From Oceanicola granulosus HTCC2516 (lineage in GTDB: Bacteria; Pseudomonadota; Alphaproteobacteria; Rhodobacterales; Rhodobacteraceae): a stretch of 64,000 nucleotides of DNA. Positions 20,749 to 31,195 of this stretch are shown piece by piece. Made by a program: the position numbers and the translations under genes. Under the pieces are notes generated by a model, which saw only the letters and a program-made list of their open reading frames with translations, did not search any database and was not told where the DNA came from. The stretch spans positions 630,511-694,510 of the forward strand of contig NZ_CH724107.1 in assembly GCF_000153305.1 (NCBI RefSeq), in the 5' to 3' direction. The number at the start of each line of letters is the position of its first letter. Within the stretch, counting starts at the first letter, position 1.

Positions 20749-22590
20749 ATGGCGAAGAATTCCGCGAAGACCGTCGCGACCTGGGTGATCCTGGGTCTGC
20801 TGTTCTTTGGCCTGATCGGCTTCGGGGCGACGGGGCTGAGCGGCAACGTGCGCACCCTCGGCAGCGTCGGCGAGAAGGAAATCGCCATCCAGGATTACGC
20901 CCGCGAGCTGAACCGCCAGATCAACCAGCTCCAGCAGCAGACCGGCCAGACCCTCACCTTCTCCGAGGTCGAGCAGTTCGGCATCGACCGCATGGTGCTG
21001 TCGTCGCTGATCTCGCGCCGCACCCTCGACAACGAGGCCGCCGAGCTCGGCCTGTCCGCCGGCGACGGCCGCGTCGCCGCCGAGGTGCGCGCCAGCCCCG
21101 CCTTCCAGGGCCTCGACGGCAGCTTCGACCGGGAGGGCTACAAGTTCGCGCTCGACCGCAACGGCCTGACCGAGGGCGAGTACGAAAGCGAGATCCGCGA
21201 GCAGCTCGCCCGCGGCCTGCTGCAGCGCGCCGTCGTCGCCGCCATCCCCGAATCCGACACCTACGCCGACGTCATCGCCGCCTATCTCGGCGAGACCCGT
21301 AGCTTCGTCTGGGCCGAACTCGACGAGGACGACCTCGCCGAGCCGATCCCCGAGCCGACCGATGCCGAGCTGCAGGCCTACTACGAGGCCAACCTCGACG
21401 CCTTCACCCGCCCCGAGACCCGCGAGATCACCTACGCGGCGCTCACGCCCGACATGATCCTCGACGACGTGGAGGTCGACCGGGCCGACCTGCAGGCGCT
21501 CTACGACGAGCGCATCGACGACTACGTCCGCCCCGAGCGGCGCCTCGTCGAGCGGCTGATCTTCCCCGACGAGGACGCCGCCGCGGCCGCCCTGGCGCGC
21601 ATCGAGAGCGGCGAGAGCGACTTCGACAGCGAGGTGCGCGCCCGCGGCCTCGACCTCGCCGACATCGACCTCGGCGACGTGGCGCAGGACCGGCTCGGCG
21701 CGGCCGGCGAGGCGGTGTTCGCCGCCCGGCCCGGCGACGTCGTCGGCCCGCACCCGACCGATCTCGGCCCGGCTCTGTTCCGCATGAACGCGGTGCTGCC
21801 CGCCCAGGAGGTGCCGCTCGAGGAGGCCGAGGCCGACCTGCGCGTCGAGCTCGCCGCCGACGTGGCGCGGCGCCGGGTCCAGTCGGTCGGCGAGGAGATC
21901 GCCGACCTCATCGCCGGCGGCGCCACCCTCGAGGACCTCTCCGAGCGCACCGACCTCGAGCTCGGCACCCTAACCTATACCGACGACAGCCGCGACGGCC
22001 TCGCCGCCTACGCCGCGTTCCGCGCCGAGGCCGCCTCGGCCCGGCCAGAAGACTTCCCCGAGCTGGTCGAGCTCGAGGACGGCGGCATCTTCGCGCTGCG
22101 CGTCGACGAGGTTCGCGAGCCCGCGCCGATCCCGCTCGAGGAGACCCGCGAGGCGGTTGCCGCCGCCTGGCGCGAGGCGCAGCGCAGCGAGCGCCTGCTC
22201 GCCCGCGCCGAGGAAATGGCCGCCACCATCGAGGAGACCGGCCGCTTCACCGACCAGATGCCCGCCCCCATCGCCGAGATCGGCGTCGACCGCCGCGCGG
22301 TCATCGGCGGCACGCCGCCGGGCTTCGTCGCGCAGGTGTTCGAGATGGAAGAGGGCGAGGCCCGGGCCGTCGAGACGGAAAGCGGCGCCATCGTGGTCCA
22401 GCTGCGCGGCACCCGCGCCGCCTACCCCGACAACGCCCGCGTCGCCGCCGACGCCGCGACGCTCGCCGAGCGCGCCCAGGGCGGCGTGGTGCAGGACATC
22501 TTCGACGTCTTCACCCGCGCCGTGCAGACCTCGACGGAGGTCCGGCTCGACCAGTCCGCCGTCGAGGCGGTCAACGCCACCTTCCGCTGA
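20749..22590 (+). CDS. PpiD/SurA-like periplasmic peptidyl-prolyl isomerase/chaperone
   Basis: A 613-residue inner-membrane-anchored folding factor. One N-terminal helix (TWVILGLLFFGLIGFGATGL) anchors a large periplasmic part. Residues about 35-220 form a SurA-N-like helical domain (QDYARELNRQINQLQQQTGQ) and the middle a parvulin-like region. The parvulin motifs are weak, as in PpiD, so chaperone activity may dominate. The product is strongly acidic. AAGGAG lies ten nt before the ATG at 20749. The stop codon is only four bases before trpE, so the two are co-transcribed, a linkage without obvious functional logic. Confidence 0.88.
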   Translation: MAKNSAKTVATWVILGLLFFGLIGFGATGLSGNVRTLGSVGEKEIAIQDYARELNRQINQLQQQTGQTLTFSEVEQFGIDRMVLSSLISRRTLDNEAAELGLSAGDGRVAAEVRASPAFQGLDGSFDREGYKFALDRNGLTEGEYESEIREQLARGLLQRAVVAAIPESDTYADVIAAYLGETRSFVWAELDEDDLAEPIPEPTDAELQAYYEANLDAFTRPETREITYAALTPDMILDDVEVDRADLQALYDERIDDYVRPERRLVERLIFPDEDAAAAALARIESGESDFDSEVRARGLDLADIDLGDVAQDRLGAAGEAVFAARPGDVVGPHPTDLGPALFRMNAVLPAQEVPLEEAEADLRVELAADVARRRVQSVGEEIADLIAGGATLEDLSERTDLELGTLTYTDDSRDGLAAYAAFRAEAASARPEDFPELVELEDGGIFALRVDEVREPAPIPLEETREAVAAAWREAQRSERLLARAEEMAATIEETGRFTDQMPAPIAEIGVDRRAVIGGTPPGFVAQVFEMEEGEARAVETESGAIVVQLRGTRAAYPDNARVAADAATLAERAQGGVVQDIFDVFTRAVQTSTEVRLDQSAVEAVNATFR

Positions 22591-22594
22591 GACC

Positions 22595-24106
22595 ATGGCC
22601 CTGACCCCCGACTTCGAGACCTTCCGCGCCGGCTTCGAGGCGGGGCGGAACCAGCTGATCTACACCCGCCTCGCGGCCGATCTCGACACGCCGGTGTCGC
22701 TGATGCTCAAGCTGTCGGACGCGGGCAGGCACGCCTTCATGCTCGAGAGCGTCACCGGCGGCGAGGTCCGCGGGCGCTACTCGATCATCGGCATGAACCC
22801 CGACCTGATCTGGGAGTGCCGCGGCGAGACCTCGCGGCTCAACCGCGCCGCCCGCTACGACGACGACGCCTTCGAGACGCTCGACGGCCACCCGCTCGAC
22901 ACCCTGCGCGCGTTGCTCGCCGAGAGCCGCATCGAGCTGCCCGACGACCTGCCCGCCGCCTCGGCCGGGCTGTTCGGCTACCTGGGCTACGACATGATCC
23001 GCCTCGTCGAGCGCCTGCCCGACGTCCCCGCCGACCCGCTCGGCCTGCCCGACGCGCTGCTGCTGCGCCCCTCGGTGATCGCGGTGCTCGACGGGGTGAA
23101 GGGCGAAGTCATCCTCTGCGCCCCCGCCTGGGCCGGCGGCGAGCAGTCGGCGCGCGCCGCCTACGCCCAGGCCGCCGAGCGGGTAATGGACGCGCAGCGC
23201 GCGCTCGACCGGCCCGTCGCGCTCGCCGGCCGTGCCCTCGGCGACACCCGGCCCGCCGCGCCGCCGCGCTCGAACTTCACGCCCGAGGGCTACCGGGCGG
23301 CGGTGGAGAAGGCCAAGGACTACATCCGTGCCGGCGACATCTTCCAGGTGGTGCCGTCGCAACGCTGGGCGCAGGAATTCCGCGAGCCGCCCTTCGCGCT
23401 CTACCGCTCGCTGCGCCGCACCAACCCGTCGCCGTTCATGTTCTTCTTCAACTTCGGCGGCTTCCAGGTCGTCGGCGCGAGCCCCGAGATCCTCGTGCGG
23501 GTCTTCGGCGACGAGGTCACCGTACGCCCCATCGCCGGCACCCGCCCGCGCGGCGCGACGCCCGAGGAAGACCGCGCCAACGAGGCCGAGCTGCTCGCCG
23601 ACAAGAAGGAGCTGGCCGAGCACCTGATGCTCCTCGACCTGGGCCGCAACGACGCCGGCCGGGTGTCGAAGATCGGCACCGTGCGCCCGACCGAACAATT
23701 CGTCATCGAGCGCTACAGCCACGTGATGCACATCGTGTCCAACGTCGTCGGCGAGCTCGCCGAGGGCGAGGACGCGCTGTCGGCCCTGCTCGCCGGCCTG
23801 CCGGCGGGCACGGTGTCGGGCGCGCCCAAGGTGCGGGCGATGGAGATCATCGACGAACTGGAGCCGGAGAAGCGCGGCGTCTACGGCGGCGGCGTCGGCT
23901 ACTTCAGCGCCGGCGGCGACATGGACATGTGCATCGCGCTGCGCACTGCGGTGGTGCAGGACGAGACGCTCTACATCCAGGCCGGCGGCGGGGTGGTCTA
24001 CGACAGCGACCCGGAGGCCGAGTACCAGGAGACGGTGCACAAATCCAACGCCATCCGCCGCGCCGCCGAAGACGCCACCAAGTTCCGCGGCGACGGCAAC
24101 CGTTAG
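22595..24106 (+). CDS. trpE: Anthranilate synthase component I TrpE
   Basis: Converts chorismate and ammonia to anthranilate in the cytoplasm, with TrpG supplying ammonia. The product has 503 residues. Chorismate-binding motifs are present: GDIFQVVPSQRW, RPIAGTRPRGATPEEDR, HLMLLDLGRNDAGRV, LPAGTVSGAPKVRAMEIID and QAGGGVVYDSDPEAEYQET. The N-terminal feedback domain includes LESVTGGEVRGRYSIIG, the region that binds tryptophan in relatives. There is no leader peptide or attenuator, as the gene starts four bases after the preceding stop. TrpG is encoded 3 kb away, beyond two minus-strand genes. Confidence 0.97.
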   Translation: MALTPDFETFRAGFEAGRNQLIYTRLAADLDTPVSLMLKLSDAGRHAFMLESVTGGEVRGRYSIIGMNPDLIWECRGETSRLNRAARYDDDAFETLDGHPLDTLRALLAESRIELPDDLPAASAGLFGYLGYDMIRLVERLPDVPADPLGLPDALLLRPSVIAVLDGVKGEVILCAPAWAGGEQSARAAYAQAAERVMDAQRALDRPVALAGRALGDTRPAAPPRSNFTPEGYRAAVEKAKDYIRAGDIFQVVPSQRWAQEFREPPFALYRSLRRTNPSPFMFFFNFGGFQVVGASPEILVRVFGDEVTVRPIAGTRPRGATPEEDRANEAELLADKKELAEHLMLLDLGRNDAGRVSKIGTVRPTEQFVIERYSHVMHIVSNVVGELAEGEDALSALLAGLPAGTVSGAPKVRAMEIIDELEPEKRGVYGGGVGYFSAGGDMDMCIALRTAVVQDETLYIQAGGGVVYDSDPEAEYQETVHKSNAIRRAAEDATKFRGDGNR

Positions 24107-24115
24107 TCCCGCGGC

Positions 24116-24142
24116 TCCGTAGGCCGGGCTTCAGCCCGGCCC
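24116..24142. repeat. Single GGGCTTCAGCCC palindromic repeat after trpE
   Basis: CCGTAGGCCGGGCTTCAGCC extends into CGGCCCACC, the reverse orientation of the copies at the window start. It sits 10 bp beyond the trpE stop codon, between the convergent trpE and the hypothetical gene, and can form a stable hairpin on either strand. Confidence 0.75.
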
Positions 24143-24153
24143 ACCGCCCCAAC

Positions 24154-24723
24154 TTATCCCCGCAGGAACATCACCGGCGCCACGTCCGCCTCGTTCGTCG
24201 TCGTCTCGAGCAGCCCCTTGTAGGGCGCGAGGGTGAGGCGCGGGGCCGCCGGATCGGCCAGCACGATGCCGCAGCGCCCGGGCGGCGCCGGCAGCAGCAC
24301 CCAGCGCCCATCGGGCTCGTCTTCGCCCGCCGGCCCCGTCTGCACCGCCTGGTTCCATCCGCTTCCGGCGCGCCGCAGCCACAGGTCCGGCCCGGCCCCG
24401 GCGCGCTTCAGCCGCACCACGTCGCCCGGCGCGAGGCATTGGCCGAGCCGCGCGGCATCCTCGGGCACGATGATCCAGCCCGCCCCGCGTGCGGGGTCCA
24501 TGACGACGGCCTCCGGCGCGCCGAACCCGGCCGCGGCGAGCCCGGCGGAGGGCGCCTCGCCCCAGAACAGGTTCCAGCCGGGAAACCACGCCTTCACCGT
24601 CTCGCCGTGCCGCGCCGCCCGCCAGGCGCTGGCCTCGCCGAGCGGCAGCCGCGGGAGCGCCCGGCAGGTCACCATGCCCGGCACGAGGAATGCCTCGCGC
24701 CGTATCTCCGTCGTGCTCTTCAT
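24154..24723 (-). CDS. Hypothetical protein, 189 aa
   Basis: I do not recognise this protein. It is 189 residues, soluble, Trp-rich (for example VKAWFPGWNLFWGEAP and DLWLRRAGSGWNQ), with strands and turns suggesting a small beta-rich fold. It contains ARGAGWIIVPEDAARLGQCL. Codon use is like that of its neighbours. It is downstream of the deacetylase-like gene on the same strand but separated by a hairpin-rich 160-bp gap, so it may have its own promoter. Confidence 0.6.
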   Translation of the reverse strand: MKSTTEIRREAFLVPGMVTCRALPRLPLGEASAWRAARHGETVKAWFPGWNLFWGEAPSAGLAAAGFGAPEAVVMDPARGAGWIIVPEDAARLGQCLAPGDVVRLKRAGAGPDLWLRRAGSGWNQAVQTGPAGEDEPDGRWVLLPAPPGRCGIVLADPAAPRLTLAPYKGLLETTTNEADVAPVMFLRG

Positions 24724-24792
24724 CGTGATCCCCCTCCTCGGTCGGGCGGCGAAACTGGCAGCAGCGCCGTGTGAGGAGGTTTGGGGAGGCTG

Positions 24793-24857
24793 GCGGAGCT
24801 ATCCAAGCTCCGCACCAGGCTATCGGGTAGCGCGGCGACTGCTATGGGATAGCAGTC
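24793..24857. other. Three consecutive hairpins in a non-coding gap
   Basis: GCGGAGCT/AGCTCCGC (24793-24813), GCTA/TAGC around TCGGG (24819-24831) and GACTGCTAT/ATAGCAGTC around GGG (24837-24857) are exact inverted repeats in a row. They lie just after the stop codon of the deacetylase-like gene (minus strand) and before the hypothetical gene. None has a following T-tract, so they could be a processed 3' end or a structured leader. A shorter GAAATTGATTTC inverted repeat lies between them and the stop codon. Confidence 0.5.
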
Positions 24858-24883
24858 AGTGAAGACCTCAAGAAATCAATTTC

Positions 24884-27016
24884 TTATCCGTCGTTCTTCA
24901 ACAAGGCCGACACGGGCGCGACGGCGACCTGCCCCTCGCGCTGCGCGGTGCCCCAGAGGTTCAGCGCCGAGATCGTGTCGGGCCGGACCCGCGCCATGAC
25001 CACGACACCGCTCTCCTGCCGCGCCCGGAAGGCGGCCTGTTCGAGGAAGCGGCGGATGACCCGGGCCTCCTGTCCGTCGCCGTCGAGGTCGCGGTAGACC
25101 TCGATCGCCGGCACCCCCGCCCGCTCCGCCGCGCGTACGCCGCTGTTGAGCCCTTCGGCGTAGGCCACCAGTCCGCGTCCGTCGGCGGCGAGCGCGGCCG
25201 TCGTCTGCTCCAGCGCGGCGCGGTTGCCCTGCAGCCCGTCGCCCCCCGCGTCGAACAGGATCACCGCCTCCGGCACCGCCGAGAACGCGACTTCCATCGC
25301 CACCTCGACATCCTGCGGCGTCGCCCCCGGCGGCACCCGCGCCAGCACTCCGACCTCGAAGCCCTGCGCGCGGTAGGTCGCCGCCAGCGCCGCCGCATCC
25401 GCATGGGCGGGGTCGACGGCGACGGTCACCGCGACCGGCAGGCCAGCCAGCGCCGCCGCCGCGCCCGGCAGCGCGCCGTCGTCGAGCAGGATTATCGACA
25501 TCATCGGCCGACCGTCCGGCTCGTAGGGCGCGGCGTAGGCTTCGAGCGCGGTGGCGTCCGCCTCCGGCTCCGGCGTTTCGGTGACGGGCGTGACGGGCTG
25601 GCCCGGCAGCGTCGAGCCGGACTCCGACAGCAAGGCGAAGCGGCTGGCCGGGGTCTCGGGCTCGTCCGGCACGGCGGGCTCGGCGGGCGCGACCTCGACG
25701 ACGATCGTCTCCACCTGTTCCTCGTCGGGCGGTGGCGGCGCGGCGGGCGCGGTGGCGACGTCGGCGGGCGCGTCCTCGGCAGGCGCAGCGAGGCCCGGCG
25801 GCGCGGTCGCCGCAGGCGCGCCAGCCTCGGGCGCGGCGTCGAGCGTGTCGTCCTCGGTGCCGGGCGTGGTCAGCCCGCCGGTCACGTCGGCGACATCCGG
25901 CGCGGGCAAGCTGCGCCCCGGCACGGCGGCCCCGGGCGCGTCCTGCGCCGCCAGCGGCCCCGGCGCGGCCGCCGTGCGCACGTCCTCGTCGGCGCGCGGC
26001 GCGACGACACCCTCGCCCGCCTCCGGCTCGCCCAGCCGCTCGGCTGCGATCGCCACGTCGGGCGCGGCCTCCGGCTCTTCAGGGCGGTCATACGCCGCGC
26101 CCTCGCTCGCCGCCGCCAGTCCGTTCGGCGCCGCGCCCGTCCGCACGGCCGCCTCGCCCTCCGGGACCTGGACCCCTTCGCCCACCTCGGGCGCCGTCGG
26201 CCCCTGCGCCGCTGTCGACACCTCGGGCGCGAGGTCGGGCGCATCGGGAGCGGCGAAGTCTTCGCTCTCCCCCACGTCGGCCAGCCCCGCCGGAGCCGCG
26301 CCGGCGCGCACCTCGGCCTCCGCCGCCGGAGCCGCGACGCCCGCCCCGTCCTGCGGCGCGCCGGGCGCAGCCACGTCCAGGGCCACCTCGGGCTCCAGCG
26401 CCTGCGCCACCTCGGGTGCGGCTTGCGCGTTCTCCTCGGCGGCGAGGGCCACCGGTGCGGTCCGCTCCGGCGCGCCCGCGTCGGCCTCGAGAATTTCCGC
26501 AGCGCTGTCCGGACCAGGCGCCGCCGGCGTCTCGGGGGCCGCGCCGCCCACCTCCGGCAGCCTCCCCGGCGCGCCGCCGGGCGCGACGCCGTCCGGATCG
26601 CCCTGCGGCGCCAGTGGCTCCGGCGTCACGGCCCTCGGCGCGTCGCCGTCGGAGGCGACAGGTACCCCTGCGCCCCCCTCGTCCGGCGCGTCGGGCTGCT
26701 CGGGCAGCACCACGTCGAGCCCCGGCGCCTCCGGCGCAGGCTCGCGCGGCGCCATCTCGACCGGCCCTTCGAGGATCACGCCGTCGTCGCCCCCGGGCAG
26801 CGCCACCGCCACGTCGCTGGCGTCCACTCCCGCGTCCTGCCGCGGCGCCATCTCGACCGGGCCCGCGCCGCTCGCCCCGGCTTCCGCCCCCTCGATCTGC
26901 GGCGGCACGGACGGTCCGTCGCCCGCCGGCGGCTCGCTGAGCAGCGACGCCGCCGAGAGCCCCGCCGCCGACACGACCAGCCCCCAGAAAACTCCGGATC
27001 CGAACCCTTGCGCCAT
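24884..27016 (-). CDS. Divergent polysaccharide deacetylase family protein with repetitive linker
   Basis: A 710-residue protein. An N-terminal segment ([20 protein letters not shown]) is a signal anchor, so the rest is periplasmic. Residues about 40-500 are Ala/Pro/Glu-rich and low complexity, built largely from 55-residue tandem repeats (see the repeat entry). The C-terminal domain from about residue 503 ([39 protein letters not shown]) matches the divergent polysaccharide deacetylase (YibQ-like) fold, whose role is unclear and may involve cell-wall glycan. The start at 27016 was chosen over a longer frame because it places the anchor at the N terminus. It is divergent from trpG, 124 bp apart. 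Confidence 0.8.
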   Translation of the reverse strand: MAQGFGSGVFWGLVVSAAGLSAASLLSEPPAGDGPSVPPQIEGAEAGASGAGPVEMAPRQDAGVDASDVAVALPGGDDGVILEGPVEMAPREPAPEAPGLDVVLPEQPDAPDEGGAGVPVASDGDAPRAVTPEPLAPQGDPDGVAPGGAPGRLPEVGGAAPETPAAPGPDSAAEILEADAGAPERTAPVALAAEENAQAAPEVAQALEPEVALDVAAPGAPQDGAGVAAPAAEAEVRAGAAPAGLADVGESEDFAAPDAPDLAPEVSTAAQGPTAPEVGEGVQVPEGEAAVRTGAAPNGLAAASEGAAYDRPEEPEAAPDVAIAAERLGEPEAGEGVVAPRADEDVRTAAAPGPLAAQDAPGAAVPGRSLPAPDVADVTGGLTTPGTEDDTLDAAPEAGAPAATAPPGLAAPAEDAPADVATAPAAPPPPDEEQVETIVVEVAPAEPAVPDEPETPASRFALLSESGSTLPGQPVTPVTETPEPEADATALEAYAAPYEPDGRPMMSIILLDDGALPGAAAALAGLPVAVTVAVDPAHADAAALAATYRAQGFEVGVLARVPPGATPQDVEVAMEVAFSAVPEAVILFDAGGDGLQGNRAALEQTTAALAADGRGLVAYAEGLNSGVRAAERAGVPAIEVYRDLDGDGQEARVIRRFLEQAAFRARQESGVVVMARVRPDTISALNLWGTAQREGQVAVAPVSALLKNDG
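25847..26671 (-). repeat. In-gene tandem repeats of 165 bp (55 residues)
   Basis: Within the deacetylase-like protein, residues 226-280, 281-335 and 336-390 are three consecutive units of exactly 55 residues. Each starts GV, has VR(T/A)GAAP-x-GLA-like sequence at unit positions 11-21, and the first two end in PE(V/A)GE. Degenerate units with the same phase precede (116-225) and follow (from 391) them. The array makes the long acidic periplasmic linker. Confidence 0.7.
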
Positions 27017-27140
27017 CACCCTGCCTTGCCTGCCGATCGCCTGCGCGGACCTTGACGCCCTTGCGCATTGCGGCCCATGTATGGCCCCGACTATACCGGT
27101 TTCCGCACCGCGGACGGTAGCCCCCAATTCGGCCTGCCAC

Positions 27141-27722
27141 ATGCTCCTGTTGATCGACAATTACGACAGCTTCACCTACAACCTCGTGCACTATCTCGGC
27201 GAACTCGGGGCGCAGGCCGAGGTCCGCCGCAACGATGCGATCGACGTGCAGGAAGCGATGGCGCTGCGGCCGTCGGCCATCGTCTTGTCGCCCGGCCCGT
27301 GCGATCCCGACCAGGCCGGCATCTGCCTGTCGCTCATCGCCGCCGCCGCCGAGGCGCGCATCCCGCTCCTCGGCGTCTGCCTCGGTCACCAGGCCATCGG
27401 GCAGGCCTTCGGCGGCAAGGTCGTGCGCTGCCACGAGATCGTCCACGGCAAGCTCGGCGCGGTCGGCCACGAGGGCCGGAGCGTCTTCGCCGGCCTGCCC
27501 TCGCCGTTCGACGCCACGCGCTACCACTCGCTCGTCGTCGAGCGCGAGACCCTGCCCGATACGCTCGAGATCACCGCGAGCCTCGCCGACGGCACGATCA
27601 TGGGCCTCGCCCACCGCGAACTGCCGATCCACGGGGTGCAGTTCCACCCCGAGAGCATCGCCTCCGAACATGGCCACAAGCTGTTGAAAAACTTCCTCGA
27701 CATGTCGCTGGTCGCCGCATGA
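27141..27722 (+). CDS. trpG: Anthranilate synthase component II TrpG
   Basis: Glutamine amidotransferase subunit feeding ammonia to TrpE. The product has 193 residues, with nucleophile C80 in [15 protein letters not shown], the oxyanion region [12 protein letters not shown], and the His/Glu pair in [15 protein letters not shown]. The start is ATG 27141 ([14 protein letters not shown]), the invariant family N terminus. Its TGA overlaps the trpD ATG. It is the first gene of trpG-trpD-trpC-moaC-moeA. Confidence 0.97.
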   Translation: MLLLIDNYDSFTYNLVHYLGELGAQAEVRRNDAIDVQEAMALRPSAIVLSPGPCDPDQAGICLSLIAAAAEARIPLLGVCLGHQAIGQAFGGKVVRCHEIVHGKLGAVGHEGRSVFAGLPSPFDATRYHSLVVERETLPDTLEITASLADGTIMGLAHRELPIHGVQFHPESIASEHGHKLLKNFLDMSLVAA

Positions 27723-28738
27723 GCGACGCCATGAAGCCGCTGATCTTCGCCGCCTCCGAGGGCCCGCTGTCGCGCGCCCAGGCCGAGGCCGCGTTCACCC
27801 ACCTGTTCGAGGGAACGGCCACTCCGGCGCAGATGGGCGGGCTGCTCATGGCCCTGCGCGCGCGCGGCGAAAGCGTCTCCGAGTACGCCGCCGCCGCCGC
27901 GGTGATGCGCGCCCACTGCATCCCCGTGCAGGCGCCCGAGGGCGCGATGGACATCGTCGGCACCGGCGGCGACGGCAAGCACACCCTCAACATCTCCACC
28001 GCCACCGCCTTCGTCGTGGCCGGCGCAGGGGTTCCGGTCGCCAAGCACGGCAACCGCAACCTGTCCTCCAAGTCCGGCACCGCCGACGTGCAAGGCGCGC
28101 TCGGCATCGACGTGATGGTCGGCCCGCAGGTGGTGGAGCGCGCCATCCGCGAGGCCGGGATCGGCTTCATGATGGCCCCGATGCACCACCCGGCGATGAA
28201 GCACGTCGGCCCCGTCCGCGCCGAGCTTGGTTGCAAGACGATCTTCAACATCCTGGGACCGCTCACGAATCCTGCCGGGGTCAGGCGCCAGCTCACCGGC
28301 GCCTTCGCGATCGACCTGATCTTTCCGATGGCCGAGACCCTGCAGGCGCTCGGCACCGAGAAGGCCTGGCTGGTGCACGGCGCCGACGGCACCGACGAGA
28401 TCTCCATCGCCGGCCCCACCTCCGTCGCCGTGCTGGAGGGCGACCGCATCACCGCCCACGAGATCCACCCCGAGGACGCGGGCCTGCCCGAGCACCCGTT
28501 CCGCGACATCATCGGCGGCTCGCCCGAGGACAACGCCACCGCGTTCCGCGCGCTGCTCACCGGCGAGGCGGGCGCCTACCGCGACGCGGTGCTGTTCAAC
28601 GCGGCCGCCGCGCTCGTCATCGCAGATCGCGCGAACAACCTGAAGGAAGGTGTTGAGATAGCACAGGAAAGCATAGACGGGGGCGCGGCACTGCGGGCGC
28701 TCGAGGCCCTCGCCCGCGTGACGTCGGAGGCGGCATGA
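27719..28738 (+). CDS. trpD: Anthranilate phosphoribosyltransferase TrpD
   Basis: Second tryptophan step, joining anthranilate to PRPP. The product has 339 residues, with [14 protein letters not shown] as the PRPP-binding loop, [20 protein letters not shown], and [28 protein letters not shown] as further family blocks. The start overlaps the trpG stop (ATGA) and the stop overlaps the trpC start (ATGA). Confidence 0.98.
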   Translation: MSDAMKPLIFAASEGPLSRAQAEAAFTHLFEGTATPAQMGGLLMALRARGESVSEYAAAAAVMRAHCIPVQAPEGAMDIVGTGGDGKHTLNISTATAFVVAGAGVPVAKHGNRNLSSKSGTADVQGALGIDVMVGPQVVERAIREAGIGFMMAPMHHPAMKHVGPVRAELGCKTIFNILGPLTNPAGVRRQLTGAFAIDLIFPMAETLQALGTEKAWLVHGADGTDEISIAGPTSVAVLEGDRITAHEIHPEDAGLPEHPFRDIIGGSPEDNATAFRALLTGEAGAYRDAVLFNAAAALVIADRANNLKEGVEIAQESIDGGAALRALEALARVTSEAA

Positions 28739-29547
28739 CCGAGACCGTGCTCGACCGGATCAAGGCCTACAAGCTCGAGGACGTGGCCGTGCGCAAGCGC
28801 GAGGTGCCGCTCGGCGACGTCGAGGCACGCGCCCGCGCCGCCTCGCCCGTGCGCGGCTTCGCCGAACGCCTGCACGCGGCCTCCATCGAGGGCTACGGGC
28901 TAATCGCGGAGATCAAGAAAGCTTCGCCCTCCAAGGGCTTGATCCGCGAGGATTTCGACCCGCCGGCCCTCGCCCGCGCCTACGCCGACGGCGGCGCCGC
29001 CTGCCTCTCGGTGCTGACCGACGGACCGTCGTTCCAGGGCCACGACGACTACCTCGTCGCGGCGCGCGAGGCGGTCGACCTGCCGGTGCTGCGCAAGGAC
29101 TTCCTCTACGACCCCTACCAGGTCGCCGAGGCGCGCGCGCTCGGGGCGGATTGCATCCTCATCATCATGGCGTCCGTCTCCGACGCGCAAGCGCTCGAGC
29201 TCGAGCAGGCGGCGCAGGGCTGGGGCATGGACGTGCTCGTCGAGGTGCACGACGCCGCCGAGCTCGAGCGTGCCAGCCAGCTTCAGACGACCCTGCTCGG
29301 CATCAACAACCGAGATCTGCGCACCTTCGCCACGTCGCTCGACGTGACCCGGACGCTCGCCAAGATGGTGCCGCCGGACAAGATGATCGTCGCCGAAAGC
29401 GGCCTCGCCGCGCCGGCCGACCTCGCCGACCTCGCCCGCTACGGCGCGCGCGCGTTCCTCATCGGTGAGAGCCTGATGCGGCAGGCGGACGTCACCGCGG
29501 CCACGCGTGCCATCCTCGCCAATCCGCCCGTGCCCACGGGGCTTTAG
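28735..29547 (+). CDS. trpC: Indole-3-glycerol phosphate synthase TrpC
   Basis: Ring-closing step of tryptophan synthesis, a TIM barrel of 270 residues. The signature blocks [46 protein letters not shown] and [12 protein letters not shown] carry the catalytic Lys and Glu residues. It is monofunctional, without a fused TrpF. It is coupled to trpD by ATGA, and its stop codon abuts the moaC start (TAGATG). Confidence 0.98.
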   Translation: MTETVLDRIKAYKLEDVAVRKREVPLGDVEARARAASPVRGFAERLHAASIEGYGLIAEIKKASPSKGLIREDFDPPALARAYADGGAACLSVLTDGPSFQGHDDYLVAAREAVDLPVLRKDFLYDPYQVAEARALGADCILIIMASVSDAQALELEQAAQGWGMDVLVEVHDAAELERASQLQTTLLGINNRDLRTFATSLDVTRTLAKMVPPDKMIVAESGLAAPADLADLARYGARAFLIGESLMRQADVTAATRAILANPPVPTGL

Positions 29548-30021
29548 ATGCCGAAGCTCACGCACTTCGATGCGAGCGGTCAGGCGCACATGGTCGACGT
29601 TACCGACAAGGACGTCACCCCCCGCACCGCCGTCGCCGAGGGGTGGATCCGGATGAGCGTCGACACGCTCGCGCTGATCGAGGCGGGCGACGCCGCGAAG
29701 GGCGACGTGCTCGGCATCGCCCGCATCGCCGGGATCACCGGCGCCAAGCGCACCGCCGACCTGATCCCGCTCTGCCACCCGCTTCCGCTGAGCAAGGTCG
29801 CGCTCGACCTCGTCGCCGACGCCGACCTGCCCGGCATCCGCATCGCCGCCACGGTGCGCACCACGGGCCGCACCGGCGTCGAGATGGAAGCGCTGACGGC
29901 GGTCTCCGTGGCCGCGCTGACGGTCTACGACATGGTGAAGGCGGCGCAGAAAGACATGGAGATCGGGGGGTTGCAGCTCGTCTCGAAGGAAGGCGGCAAG
30001 TCGGGCCGCTACGCCCGGTGA
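29548..30021 (+). CDS. moaC: Cyclic pyranopterin monophosphate synthase MoaC
   Basis: Molybdenum-cofactor synthesis, acting with MoaA to form cPMP. The product has 157 residues. [18 protein letters not shown] and [20 protein letters not shown] are the family active-site blocks. The C terminus ([14 protein letters not shown]) is typical. It begins immediately after the trpC stop and overlaps moeA, so cofactor genes are appended to the trp operon. Confidence 0.97.
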   Translation: MPKLTHFDASGQAHMVDVTDKDVTPRTAVAEGWIRMSVDTLALIEAGDAAKGDVLGIARIAGITGAKRTADLIPLCHPLPLSKVALDLVADADLPGIRIAATVRTTGRTGVEMEALTAVSVAALTVYDMVKAAQKDMEIGGLQLVSKEGGKSGRYAR

Positions 30022-31187
30022 TCTCGGTCGCCGAGGCGCTCGCGGAGCTGTTCCGCCTCGTCCGCCCCACCGGGATCGAGCACGTCCCGCTCGCCGAGGC
30101 CGCCGACCGCTCCCTCGCCCGACCGCTCGCGGCCCGCCGCGACCAGCCGCCGTTCGCCGCCTCCGCCATGGACGGCTACGCCATCCGCGACGCCGATGCG
30201 CGGCCGGGCGCGTGCCTGCGCGTGGTGGGCGAGGCCGCGGCGGGGAGTGCTTTCCGGGGCGTGGTCGAGCCGGGGAGCGCCGTTCGCATCTTCACCGGCG
30301 CGCCGCTTCCGGAGGGCGCGGAGCGCGTGGTGATCCAGGAGGACGTGACGCGGGACGACGCCGAGATCACCCTGGGCAAAGATATCGAAGACAGCCGCAA
30401 CGTCAGACCGTTAGGCGGTGACTTTCACGCAGGAGATGAACTTTCGCCGCGCCGGCTCCGTCCTTCCGACATCGCGCTCCTTGCCGCGATGAACCACGGG
30501 GAAGTGCCGGTCCACCGCAAGCCGGTGGTGGCCATCCTGCCGACTGGCGACGAGCTGGTGCAGCCGGGCGAGGAGCCGGGACCGGACCAGATCGTCGCGT
30601 CGAACAGCTACGGCCTCCACGCCCTGCTGCGCGAGGCCGGCGCCGAGCCACGGCTGCTGCCCATCGCGAGAGACGACGTCGCCTCTCTGCAAGCCGCGTT
30701 GCGGCTCGCGCAGGACGCCGACCTCATCCTCACCATCGGCGGCGCCTCTGTCGGTGACCACGACCTCGTCGCCCCCGCCGCCGAGGCGCTGGGGCTCGAG
30801 CGGGCGTTCTACAAGATCGCGATGCGCCCCGGCAAGCCGCTCATGGCCGGGCGCATCGGCGATGCGGCGATGGTCGGCCTGCCGGGAAATCCTGTGTCGG
30901 CAATGGTTTGCGGGCATGTCTTCATCCTGCCGATGATCGCCGCCTATCTCGGCCACCCCGCCGCGCCCGCGCCTCGCCGCACTGCGCCGCTGGCTGCACC
31001 TCTGGCGGCGAACGGCCCGCGCGAGCACTACATGCGGGCGCGGATCGGCCCCGCCGGCCTGACGCCCTTCGAGCGGCAGGACAGCGCGCTGCTGACGGTG
31101 CTGGCAGAGGCGAACGCGCTGCTCGTGCGGCCGCCCCATGACGGCGCGCGGCAGGCCGGCGAGGAGGTGGAGTACCTCGCGCTCTAG
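30018..31187 (+). CDS. moeA: Molybdopterin molybdenumtransferase MoeA
   Basis: Inserts molybdate into adenylated molybdopterin. The product has 389 residues. The start is GTG 30018, overlapping the moaC TGA (GTGA), and gives [73 protein letters not shown] and [12 protein letters not shown] are MoeA blocks in order. It is the last gene of the trp-moa unit. lexA follows after 81 bp with its own operator. Confidence 0.96.
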   Translation: MISVAEALAELFRLVRPTGIEHVPLAEAADRSLARPLAARRDQPPFAASAMDGYAIRDADARPGACLRVVGEAAAGSAFRGVVEPGSAVRIFTGAPLPEGAERVVIQEDVTRDDAEITLGKDIEDSRNVRPLGGDFHAGDELSPRRLRPSDIALLAAMNHGEVPVHRKPVVAILPTGDELVQPGEEPGPDQIVASNSYGLHALLREAGAEPRLLPIARDDVASLQAALRLAQDADLILTIGGASVGDHDLVAPAAEALGLERAFYKIAMRPGKPLMAGRIGDAAMVGLPGNPVSAMVCGHVFILPMIAAYLGHPAAPAPRRTAPLAAPLAANGPREHYMRARIGPAGLTPFERQDSALLTVLAEANALLVRPPHDGARQAGEEVEYLAL

Positions 31188-31195
31188 CTGCGGGG

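Noticed and set aside
22560-22600. Tryptophan attenuator/leader peptide before trpE
   Set aside because: trpE starts four bases after the previous stop codon, leaving no room for a leader.
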